Positions 25,985-34,259 of a stretch of 64,000 bases of DNA are shown here, one piece after another. Location of the stretch: positions 176,656,480 through 176,720,479 of the forward strand of contig CM041083.1 of assembly GCA_023079485.1 (NCBI GenBank). The letters run 5' to 3'. The notes under the pieces were generated by a model. It was not told the origin of the DNA. It did not search any database and was given only the letters and a program-made list of their open reading frames with translations. The translations under genes were made by a program, and so were the position numbers. Every line of letters begins with the position of its first letter. Position 1 is the first letter of the stretch. The stretch comes from Archilochus colubris (lineage: Eukaryota > Chordata > Aves > Apodiformes > Trochilidae).

Positions 25985-27130
25985 TGCAGCTGCCGTGATG
26001 GGAAGTTGCAGGAGGGCCGGCGTTCCCCCTCCGCAGGAAAGGGCTGTTCCCCTCGGCGGAGACGGGAGGCAGGGACAGCGTTTTGTCCCCTCACTTTAAC
26101 TTTCGTTTTTACACGGCGCTGCTTTGTAACCTCACGGGGAAAGAGCTCTTTTTTATTTAAATCGCAAAGAAGCCGCTCTCGGAAAGCCAGGGCCGGAGGA
26201 TTCACGTCGTCAAGGCTCCTGGGCCGAGCAGCCGCTGCCGGAGGGGAGAGAGTCGGGTCAGCAGCGCCCCGGGCCTCCCTTATCCCGGGAGAGCCCCGGG
26301 ACCCGCCCGCCGGAGTTGGACCCAACTTCACTGCTTTGCCTTCACCCGCACAGCCCCGCCGTGACCTCCTCCGGCCAACGCCGCAACCCGTGTCTGAGGA
26401 CAGGGCGCAACCGGCATCGCCCCCGACACCGAGGGGCGGGCGAGAGGGGAGGATTGAGGGGGTCGTCCCGAGCTCCGTGAGGCGGGATGTGCCGGGCCGG
26501 AGAGCTGCTTCCCCCTCCCCGCCGAGCCGACTGCTGGGCGCGCCCGCAGCCCGCGGACGGCGGGCGGAGTCCGGCCCCGCCGCCTCCCCCGCCGCGGCAG
26601 GTTCCCCGCGCTCCCGGTAGCAGCCGCGGGTGAGAGCAGCGAGGCCCGGCGGCGGCCGGGAGGTGCCCGCCGGTCCCCAGACCTGGCGAGGACCCCCTGT
26701 AAGTGCCTGCTCGGGGGGGGGTGGGGGGTGGGAGGCAGCGGGAAACCGGCAGCTCGCAGCCGAGTGGCCCCGCACCCCGCGGGGGAGGGAGGCGGCAGCC
26801 CCGAACTCCTGGGGGGGGAGGGCGGCAGCGGCCGGCGGCTGCGCGCCTCGGAGGCGGCTGGGGAGGTTCCGCGACCGAGCGCGTTGTGCCGCTGCCACCG
26901 CCGGACCCACCGCGGCAGGGAGAGCCACGCGTGACCCAAACGCCGCCTGGCTGGGAAACACCCGCAGAAGGGAGAAGAGCCGGGAGGAAACGAGCTCCTC
27001 TTCGGCCGGAACAACCAGAAAGCGGCCGCCCCTCCGCCGTCAGCTATGGGGCTGCCGCCGGGAAGAGGATAAGGTTTTTCGGGACCTGTCACCTGCGGTT
27101 TTCAGCTAGGCGCCCCACGACAGCCCTAGC
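25985..27130. promoter_or_regulatory. CpG island without an assigned gene
   Basis: About 1.1 kb of very GC- and CpG-rich sequence rises abruptly from AT-rich flanks, about 1.4 kb upstream of the predicted MAB21L1 promoter. It includes G-runs at 26714-26740 and 26812-26822. Several overlapping open frames (up to 350 codons on the minus strand) occur, but they are Pro/Ala/Arg/Gly-rich, overlap on both strands and match no family, so I treat them as composition artefacts. It may be a promoter for an antisense NBEA short transcript or an upstream MAB21L1 transcript, or a Polycomb-type developmental island. Confidence 0.75.
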
Positions 27131-28452
27131 CCCGTTTTCCTAACGGGGAAAAAATAATTCCTGCATCAGCTTCCCCCTAGGAAGCAGCACGGGAAGCGCC
27201 CGTAGAAACGGCAGACCGAGCGAGCCAAGAACATTTTTCTCTATCTGCAATAAAGTTGTTCGCATTAATACACTGAATAAATGTCGTGAAATGTCCTTTG
27301 CGGTATGACTTCTCCTTGGCGATGGTTATGCCTGTGACATTTACTTTAAAAAACAGTAATCGGGCAGTAGATTAAAGATTCCAAGAGATTAAAGGCTTTG
27401 CTGTTTGCAAAAGCTTTTTTTTTTTTTTTCTTTTTTTCTCTTTGAAAAATACAGTTAGGTCTTCTCTTGAAGTGAAGCTCAGTAAATGCGTCAAAGCAGA
27501 AGAGTTTGCCACTCCGGGTTATTTGAAAATAAAGGTCCTGATTACTAACACTTAGGGTACCGAAGTAGAAATTTGCTAATTACACATCACACACGAAACC
27601 CCAGACTGTCAGATTAGTAGCGTGCCAGCATGTTTGCAGTCGCTGGCATCCCTCTCTCGTGTGCACATTTACTAAACACAGCCTGCTAGCAGAGCTATAC
27701 GATAAAACGTCCAGGTTTGAAATTAGTAGACAGTCCTAGTGCGTCTCAAAAAGCAGCTGAACATCCACTCTTCCCAACATATTGGAGGACTAGACGGAAT
27801 ATAAAAACGAATCTAAGAATTGGCAGATGAGATTTACCGTTCATATCTGCTGCCTAGTTTCTGGAGGGAACGTGAAAAAGACCTGACAGATACGTTTAGC
27901 GATTGATTCTCCCTTCGTAAGGTACAAACATAAAAAGCAAGGCAGAGACAATGACGAAACGCATTAAACCTCGATCGATTAAAACCCGTCAGAAGATCTT
28001 TTAAAACAATACGAATCGTGGACTTCTGCGTAATATTTTATTCCAAAGCACACTAAATTTGCCGTGAATCTGCTGCCTTGTTCACCGGATGGTTCACGAG
28101 AGGAAGAAAACCGAACAACTTCTCCCTTGCAGTTATAGACAACTATGAGGAGGGAAGGACAGCGTGATGTGACGCCAAGTGTGAGTTAATAGATTTACGC
28201 CTCTGCTCCCGCAGAAGCGAGTCCAGTCTGTAGCTCCCTAGTTGATGGATGCCCATTACTACACCTGCATTCCCGCCTCGGCCGTGGGGAGGCACGCAGG
28301 GATTCAGTGCGGAGAGGCACAGTTTTGCCAAGTCCCTTCTAAACGTCAATACCCTTCAAGTTACACCCAACGAAGAGCAATTTCTCTTGATTTCCGAGCG
28401 TACAGATGATCGGGGCGTTTTTTCTGCCACTAAACTTCTACCTTTCTATACG

Positions 28453-28484
28453 TGCCTGCGTGTGCGTGTGTGTGTCTGTGTGTA
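28453..28484. repeat. (TG)n microsatellite upstream of MAB21L1 promoter
   Basis: An interrupted TG run (cctgcgtgtgcgtgtgtgtgt...) lies about 20 bp before the GGATTAATTAG element. A CA run of opposite sense (28652-28668) lies in the leader, so the promoter is bracketed by complementary dinucleotide runs. Confidence 0.8.
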
Positions 28485-28504
28485 CATATCTATCTCCTAG
28501 AGAG

Positions 28505-28620
28505 GGATTAATTAGCCGGGTTTGAGCTGAAAGAGGCTGCAGTGACGAGCCCAGTGGCGATTGGCCGCCCGCCTGCCTGGCCCTGCCTTTATAATTTCCA
28601 CACGAGTGCATCTGGGCTCT
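28505..28620 (+). promoter_or_regulatory. MAB21L1: Predicted MAB21L1 core and proximal promoter
   Basis: Three ordered elements are visible: GGATTAATTAG at 28505-28515 (an OTX/CRX-type GGATTA overlapping a TAATTA homeodomain core), an inverted CCAAT box (ATTGG, 28560-28564), and TATAA at 28590-28594 in ctttataatttcc. The spacing suits a TATA promoter starting near 28620 and firing toward MAB21L1. Start site and factor identities are inferred. Confidence 0.55.
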
Positions 28621-28651
28621 TATACAAACCAACAGCCAGCTTCTTCCGACA

Positions 28652-28668
28652 TATACACACACACACAC
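28652..28668. repeat. (CA)n run in MAB21L1 leader
   Basis: About eight CA units shortly after the predicted start site. It is complementary to the TG run upstream of the promoter. Confidence 0.75.
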
Positions 28669-28834
28669 GGCACTTTTTTCCACCATCTGATTAACCACCC
28701 TGCACACACACAGTGATTACTACGGGAAAACATAAATAAATACGAAGAGGTTTTATTATTTTTACTACTGGAAGCCTCGCTGTGTCTCAGTGCAACTTTT
28801 GTTTTTCTTGCTGCTGGGGAAGGTGCACCTCTCT

Positions 28835-28864
28835 ATGCTTTCCTCTCACTCACGGACCCTTTAA
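28835..28864 (+). CDS. uORF of 9 codons in MAB21L1 leader
   Basis: This ATG opens a 9-codon frame (MLSSHSRTL) ending at TAA 28862-28864. It is the only ATG I find between the predicted start site and the MAB21L1 start codon. The context is weak (t at -3, c at +4), so most ribosomes would scan past it. It ends about 277 nt before the main ATG, far enough for reinitiation. It could damp translation mildly; there is no evidence for a functional peptide. Confidence 0.35.
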   Translation: MLSSHSRTL

Positions 28865-29141
28865 AAAAAGGGGGAGGAAAAATATCGCCCCCTCCAGTCC
28901 CCCGCCCGCCCCCCTCTTCCCCCCCCTCCCGCCACACACACTTCAAGACGGCTGATCTAAAAAAGCAGGAAGAGAGCATCTGAGGAGCAGCAGCCCCAGC
29001 GCATTTTGAAAAAAACATTTGTTACATTTCAGAGTGCGGCAGCCTGTTTCTCCTCTGAAGTTGGCTCCAGCCTTAGCAGCCGCATTGGATCCCACAGCCT
29101 ATTGCGAGACTCCGGTATACAATCCGGATCTCTGCCCCAAC

Positions 29142-30221
29142 ATGATCGCGGCCCAGGCCAAGCTGGTGTATCATCTGAATAAATACTACAACGAGAAATG
29201 CCAAGCCAGGAAAGCTGCCATCGCCAAAACGATCCGAGAAGTCTGCAAAGTGGTGTCGGACGTGCTGAAGGAGGTGGAGGTGCAGGAGCCTCGCTTCATC
29301 AGTTCCTTGAACGAGATGGACAACCGCTACGAGGGGTTGGAAGTCATCTCCCCCACGGAGTTTGAAGTCGTGCTGTATCTGAACCAAATGGGGGTTTTCA
29401 ACTTCGTGGACGACGGTTCCTTGCCGGGCTGCGCTGTGTTAAAGTTAAGCGACGGGCGCAAGAGGAGTATGTCCCTCTGGGTGGAGTTCATCACGGCGTC
29501 TGGCTACCTCTCCGCTCGCAAAATCCGGTCCAGATTTCAGACTCTGGTGGCTCAAGCCGTGGATAAGTGCAGTTACAGAGACGTGGTAAAGATGGTGGCG
29601 GACACCAGCGAAGTGAAGCTAAGAATCAGGGATAGGTACGTCGTGCAGATCACTCCGGCGTTCAAATGCACGGGGATCTGGCCGCGGAGTGCTGCCCACT
29701 GGCCGCTTCCCCACATCCCCTGGCCGGGACCCAACCGGGTGGCGGAGGTCAAGGCGGAAGGCTTCAACCTCTTGTCCAAGGAGTGCCACTCTCTGGCCGG
29801 CAAGCAGAGCTCGGCCGAGAGCGATGCCTGGGTGCTGCAGTTCGCGGAAGCCGAGAACAGACTGCAGATGGGTGGCTGCAGGAAGAAATGCCTCTCTATC
29901 CTCAAAACCTTGCGGGACCGTCACCTGGAGCTGCCGGGCCAGCCCCTGAATAATTATCACATGAAGACTCTGGTTTCATACGAATGCGAAAAGCATCCCC
30001 GGGAATCGGACTGGGACGAGTCGTGCCTGGGGGACAGGCTCAACGGGATTTTACTGCAGCTCATCTCCTGCCTCCAGTGCAGGAGGTGCCCGCATTACTT
30101 CTTGCCCAACTTAGACCTCTTTCAGGGCAAACCTCACTCGGCCCTGGAAAACGCGGCCAAACAAACGTGGCGACTGGCTAGGGAAATACTTACCAACCCG
30201 AAAAGTTTGGAGAAACTTTAG
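29142..30221 (+). CDS. MAB21L1: MAB21L1, Mab-21-like protein 1, complete single-exon CDS
   Basis: A 359-codon intronless reading frame. MAB21L1 is a developmental protein needed for eye, lens, craniofacial, cerebellar and genital development; recessive human loss causes a cerebello-oculo-facio-genital syndrome. The family has a cGAS-like nucleotidyltransferase fold without proven enzyme activity. Visible in the sequence are the N-terminal helix region (residues 1-50), the acidic pair E73/E75 in TEFEVVLYL where cGAS-like enzymes bind metal, and the C-terminal LNNYHMKTL and LQCRRCPHYFLPNLDLF blocks. R51 and R247, positions mutated in MAB21L2 eye disease, are intact. Residues H11, N17 and E18 fit MAB21L1; I recall MAB21L2 having Q, T and R there. 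The start is the only in-frame ATG after a TGA at 29007, with A at -3 (aacATGa). The gene is antisense inside an NBEA intron, as in other vertebrates. Length and sequence look normal, with no frameshift. Confidence 0.98.
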   Translation: MIAAQAKLVYHLNKYYNEKCQARKAAIAKTIREVCKVVSDVLKEVEVQEPRFISSLNEMDNRYEGLEVISPTEFEVVLYLNQMGVFNFVDDGSLPGCAVLKLSDGRKRSMSLWVEFITASGYLSARKIRSRFQTLVAQAVDKCSYRDVVKMVADTSEVKLRIRDRYVVQITPAFKCTGIWPRSAAHWPLPHIPWPGPNRVAEVKAEGFNLLSKECHSLAGKQSSAESDAWVLQFAEAENRLQMGGCRKKCLSILKTLRDRHLELPGQPLNNYHMKTLVSYECEKHPRESDWDESCLGDRLNGILLQLISCLQCRRCPHYFLPNLDLFQGKPHSALENAAKQTWRLAREILTNPKSLEKL

Positions 30222-31105
30222 AGGGCAACTGTAAAACCCGCCTGACCGATAAATCTGCTTATTTGCCGATGAAGTTTAAGCTGCCTGTTCGAAAAGTCAA
30301 ATATTTCCACCTGACAATGCAAATAATATTCTTTTTTTTTCTTTTAAAAAAAAAAGGAATATAGCTTAGGCTCTTCACAAAGAAAAGCAAATAAGAACAG
30401 CAAGTATCGTTCCTCTTTGTCTCAATTTTGCAGTTCCCCGTGAGAGGAAAAAGAAAAAGAAAAAAAATGGAAAAAGGAAAAGAAAGAAGAGGAAAAAAAT
30501 AAAAGAAAGCAAAATTTGCCGTAATTTAACATGATTGTGAGCATTCTGCCTAGAAACGGTACCAACGGATTATAACAAACCCCGGTATTTTTATGTAAAC
30601 CCTCTGTGAGTAAAAGCTATTTGGATATGCCACCTGAACAAACCCTAATGTACCTTTTTATTTGTATCAAATATTGTGATCTCACATTGTCTTTGAAATT
30701 GTGGATGTTGGTGTTTTGTGATTTGGTGAACAGAAGTTAAATTGCCATTTTGGATACTTCAAGGACATTTTCTGCTAAAGAGAAGATACCCTTTAAAAAG
30801 GTAGATTTTATCACGGTACTTTTGTTAATTGTCTTTTGAAGTGTCTGAACTTAACAAGTTTACATTTTTCGTTTCATATATATTGCTTGTTCTATTTCTA
30901 ACATTCCATAAATATACTTGAAATGTTATTTAAATATATTCAAAAGAAATTTGGATTCTGCTTATATAACGCTTGAATATTGGAATTATATATTTGAAAA
31001 TGCACTTGAAATACACTGGATAATTACCTTTTGTGATTTAGATTTTAATTTCTGTTGCTGATTTATTTAATTACAAGCTAATAAATGAAGTAAAATACAC
31101 ATGAG
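30222..31105 (+). other. MAB21L1: MAB21L1 3' untranslated region
   Basis: An AT-rich stretch of about 0.88 kb runs from the TAG stop to just past an AATAAA. It contains a polypurine A/G block (about 30436-30514) and many ATTTA and TATTTA-like words, consistent with regulated mRNA stability. The end is inferred from the poly(A) signal. A second AATAAA at 31501-31506 could give a longer form. Confidence 0.6.
31080..31085 (+). terminator. MAB21L1: Polyadenylation signal AATAAA of MAB21L1
   Basis: A canonical AATAAA sits 859 bases after the stop codon, followed by a GT-containing stretch (gagtaagtgtttc). Cleavage is expected near 31100-31110. Together with a start near 28620 this predicts an mRNA of about 2.5 kb. 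Confidence 0.6.
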
Positions 31106-32463
31106 TAAGTGTTTCAATACTGGATCAAATTTTCTACTTGAAAAAACAAAGGCAGTTATATTTTGTGAGTTTTACTTTTGTTAAATTACTGTAAAACAGC
31201 AAGCGCAAGGGCAGCGGCCTGATTTTGCATTTTGAATAGTTTTGTAGAATAGGGAAATATTGGTGGTACAAACACATTAGGATTTAGTTCCGGGTGACCA
31301 TCAGCAGCTGTCAGACACCGATGTAGTTATTAATGCAGCAACACTTTTTCCAGCCGTCCGAAATCTATTTTTGAAGGCTTTACTCTACAGTGCTGATGTG
31401 TTTCTGCTCAGTTTTGAACAAAGCTGAGGGAACACAACACATCCCTGAAGCAGTCAGCATACTGAGGAAGCATGTTGGCACAAACAGAAATAAAGAGGAA
31501 AATAAAATTTATAGGTGAAAGGTTGAAGTCGGCATCAATAAACTGAACAACAATATTACTTTCTGACCTACAAACCCATTGTGAATGTGGTAAGATTGCC
31601 AGTTACACTTCCAGAAATCAAGCCCCTGCGCTCCCAGGGTATTCAGAGGGAATAACATGTGCGTGCCTAAAAAACTGCAAGAGATCCAGAACTGCCTATC
31701 CGTACTGCAACGCGTGGTCCAGCATGCATTTCTTTAAAGCGGCTTTAAAAGCAAAACGCGAAATAACTACGCGGATTTTGTTTAGTACCCTAACATGTTG
31801 TCAGCAAGTGCTGAAAGAGGCCGATCGCCTGTGTAACACCCACTAGCAACTATTTCCACCGGGTGTACTTTAACGAAACTGTTACACCCAGCGACTGTGA
31901 CAGAATCTGGTTTTCTTTTTCCTCAGAGCTGTGAAGAAAGTTCCGTCGTTGAGAGAAAAAGAAATCACCACGTTGCAAAACTATTCAGACGAGGTCGCTA
32001 GCTTTTTCTTGGAAAATATTTATGAAATTTCTACAGGAAAAAAAAACAACCAAAACCCAAACAAAAGCAACAAAAAGCCAAACCCAACCAAGGTCTTTGT
32101 AAAAGTACCTTCCCTGTTGTCTGTTTTCTAACATTTTCCAGAGCAGTAACAAAGAAATAAAACAACAGCGATAAGAATAAAAAGAGATGCAGGCGAGAGA
32201 AGCTCCCCGTAAGACACGTCCTTTCCGTCTGCCCCCTCCCCCTCCCAGCGGCAGCCCCCGCTCCGTTCCCGCGGGGAGGAAGCCACGCAAAGGTTTCTGC
32301 TCAAGTCACGCACCCCTGCTCTGCTGCGGCTGGGCTGGAGGTTTCCGCGGAGGGGAGGAGGGGGGGCGGTGCTGGGGAATCGGGAGTAGTAAATGACTTC
32401 AGAAAAAAACAGAGCTTTCCCAGGAATCGAGTCTTGGGTACATGCCTATATTCCCCCCCCTCC

Positions 32464-32520
32464 TTTTTTTTTTTTTTTTTTTTTTTTCTTTCCTTCCTCG
32501 GGAAAAAAAAAAAAAAAAAA
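32464..32520. repeat. Poly(T)-poly(A) inverted tract
   Basis: A run of about 23 T is followed, after a 15-nt pyrimidine-rich spacer, by a run of about 18 A. The two can pair into a long A-T hairpin. It lies about 430 bp beyond the NBEA exon donor, so the pre-mRNA also carries it. Confidence 0.8.
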
Positions 32521-32801
32521 GCATTAGCTTGCATTTCAGCAGCGTTTACTCAAATGTGCCGTATTTTCTTACATGGTAACTAACGTTATTGAAATAACGG
32601 GATTCTCCGATATCCTCAGAAGGATATCCTCCACTATGTCTCGGGAAGGCTGAGGGCTGAGACTGCTGCTCCCTCCAGGGATTTCAGAGCAATTGGCTTA
32701 AAGTACTAAATCTGACCACGTTCATACAAAGGCACCGAGCGAAAGGCTGTTGGGAAACGCACACGCTGCCGTAATAGAGGATTTAACATCATTAATACAT
32801 T

Positions 32802-32803
<2 letters not shown>

Positions 32804-32832
<29 letters not shown>
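32804..32832. repeat. Poly(T) tract, 29 bp
   Basis: An uninterrupted T run about 120 bp from the NBEA donor; it reads as poly(A) in the NBEA pre-mRNA. It is likely length-polymorphic. Confidence 0.9.
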
Positions 32833-32859
32833 CCCTTGATGAAACGCAGCGAGAGGCGG

Positions 32860-33560
32860 CAGACGGGAGCGGAGTTTGGAGGGAGGGGGCGGCTCCGGCG
32901 CACCTGGGACGGGATCGGGACCGGGACCGGGCCGCCCGTTCGCCGCACTCACCTTAGGTTCGATCTTCTTGAAGGCCGGGTCATCTTCGTCAACCTCGAA
33001 GTAGATTTCTGTGGTGGTGATGGAGAGCGTCCCCTTGGCCACCACCACGGGGGCGATGAGCTGTGCCGGCGTGCTGAGGACCACGGGGCCTGCAAGGCAA
33101 GGGCAGCGGCGTCAGGTTGGAGGCGCCCGGCTGGCCCATCCCCGATAGCCCTTCCCCTTCCCTCCGCCAAGCCAGCGCCCGGCGAGCCCCCTAATAAACT
33201 CTGTTTGTAAACCGCTGTGTTTATCCCCCTCCTGCCCTCGGTCAGCGCTTTGAACTCCGCAGTCAGGACAGAAGCCAGTTTGGGAGCTCCGGGGTTGCGA
33301 GATAAATCAGCCAGCAGCGAAATTCAGAGGGGTTAGGGTGAAAAAATAGCTGCCTCTTAGAAGCAGGTCCCCCCTCTTTTCATGCCCTTTTGCTCCTCAT
33401 TAACAACTATCGCTGTTTATGTGCGATAGCGGCCACTCGTTACATCTCGGACCTGGCAGCGAGGGGTCCCCGCGGCGGCCGGGCCGGGCGGGTGGGCGAC
33501 AGAGCAGCCGGTAGCCCCTGCCCGCCACACCGACCCCACGAAGCCTGGGGACATTATTCT
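32860..33560. promoter_or_regulatory. CpG-rich block containing an NBEA exon
   Basis: A GC/CpG-rich patch covers the 137-nt NBEA exon and extends about 470 bp into the preceding intron, with a (GGGACC)-like mini-run near 32907-32932. Such blocks beside developmental genes are often regulatory. I see no TATA box or initiator that would define a promoter. Confidence 0.5.
32953..33089 (-). CDS. NBEA: NBEA internal exon, 137 nt, start of the PH-BEACH region
   Basis: Read on the minus strand, this exon begins after ...ccttgcag at 33090 and ends before gtgagt at 32952. It encodes [19 protein letters not shown], then [17 protein letters not shown] and PAFKKIEPK, which I recognise as neurobeachin where the PH-BEACH module begins. 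The entry phase is 1 (two bases complete a Gly codon) and the exit phase is 0. NBEA is a BEACH-family, PKA-anchoring scaffold in neurons that acts in membrane-protein trafficking. From memory, the human protein reads DEDDSAFKKIDTK here, so this copy differs at three residues near the exon end. Third codon positions are very GC-rich and the exon sits in a CpG-rich block, unlike the exon at 47380. LRBA, the paralogue, is less likely because MAB21L1 rather than MAB21L2 is nested here. Confidence 0.95.
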
Positions 33561-33603
33561 TAATTCTGAGTCCAGATCTCAACTCCGAAAGTATAAGGAA
33601 AAG

Positions 33604-33606
33604 ATT

Positions 33607-33637
<31 letters not shown>

Positions 33638-33638
33638 C
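33604..33638. repeat. (TTTA)n microsatellite
   Basis: About eight perfect TTTA units (ttttatttattta...) in NBEA intron. Confidence 0.9.
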
Positions 33639-34259
33639 CTACTTCAATACCACACGCACGCAAAGGGCCAGCCTCGTTAAATATATTTACGGCAAGATCG
33701 TTTTTATTTCAACTTGCTGTCACTTAATCCTTTTAAAATTGCTGTAAAAACATTTCCCTCAGATATATTCTTTAACAAGACTCTTGCACGGGCACTGAAG
33801 AGATGGAACGGGGAAAACCTACTGTAAAAGGCAGCTTTCTCTACACAAATTAAGTGTTAATTCAGCAAGAAAACACTTGCGCTTTAATGTGAAATATAAC
33901 AGGGGATCCCTTTTTCATCATCTTCAGTACGAACGCAACCTACTGTTAAAGCTGATGGTGTCGGTGTTTAGGAAGGTCCTTTGCTCTAATTATAAGAAAA
34001 GCTTAACTATGAAATACTCTCCTAGGTTTATCCACTAAAGTTCGGGGGGTAATTTGTATACACGTATATAAACACAGGCAGCCACACGCGTGCACAAACA
34101 CACGCCTGACATACCAGTAAATAAAAGCCTGAGAAACTGGGTGCAGCATCCGAACTGACGGACCTTTTTAGAACCTGGCAAACCTATCATCTCAGTGAAT
34201 GCTCACAAGGCTTTGGTTGCTTGGTGCAGTTAAAGATCTTCCATGCGATGGGGAAGACC

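Larger units (their letters stand above)
28620..29141 (+). other. MAB21L1: MAB21L1 5' untranslated leader (approximate start)
   Basis: The leader is inferred from a TATA-like element at 28590-28594, which would place initiation near 28615-28625. It holds a short CA run (28652-28668), one upstream ATG (28835), a C-rich tract (about 28886-28939) and a minimal CAGCAG (28988-28993). From 29010 onward it is open in frame with the protein but has no ATG. The true cap site needs CAGE or 5' RACE; the leader could be longer. Confidence 0.55.
1..32952 (-). other. NBEA: NBEA intron (at least 32.9 kb, left end outside window) hosting MAB21L1
   Basis: The stretch follows the donor at 32952 on the minus strand. 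The next NBEA coding sequence would begin V-LAYTEG..., and I found no match to it on either strand, so the intron runs out of the window. It contains MAB21L1 in the opposite orientation, an unassigned CpG island and most of the CR1 copies. Confidence 0.8.

Noticed and set aside
25909..26961. 350-codon minus-strand open frame, and 254- and 204-codon frames overlapping it on both strands
   Set aside because: All lie in the CpG island, are Pro/Ala/Arg/Gly/Ser-rich, overlap in several frames and match no family. High GC removes stop codons by chance.
1..29000. Possible downstream NBEA exon (LAYTEG... onward)
   Set aside because: I scanned the minus strand for this conserved PH-BEACH sequence and saw no match. 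A missed short exon cannot be excluded without a search.
29016..29031. Acceptor-like ttgttacatttcag in the MAB21L1 leader
   Set aside because: It could be a 3' splice site of a leader intron, but I found no convincing paired donor and a downstream-compatible TATA/CCAAT promoter is present. MAB21L1 is known as a single-exon gene.
29073..29960. Antisense and shifted open frames over MAB21L1
   Set aside because: They are shadows of the highly constrained MAB21L1 coding sequence.
29142..30221. Identity as MAB21L2
   Set aside because: Residues such as H11, N17 and E18, the C-terminal SLEKL, and the NBEA rather than LRBA host exons fit MAB21L1.
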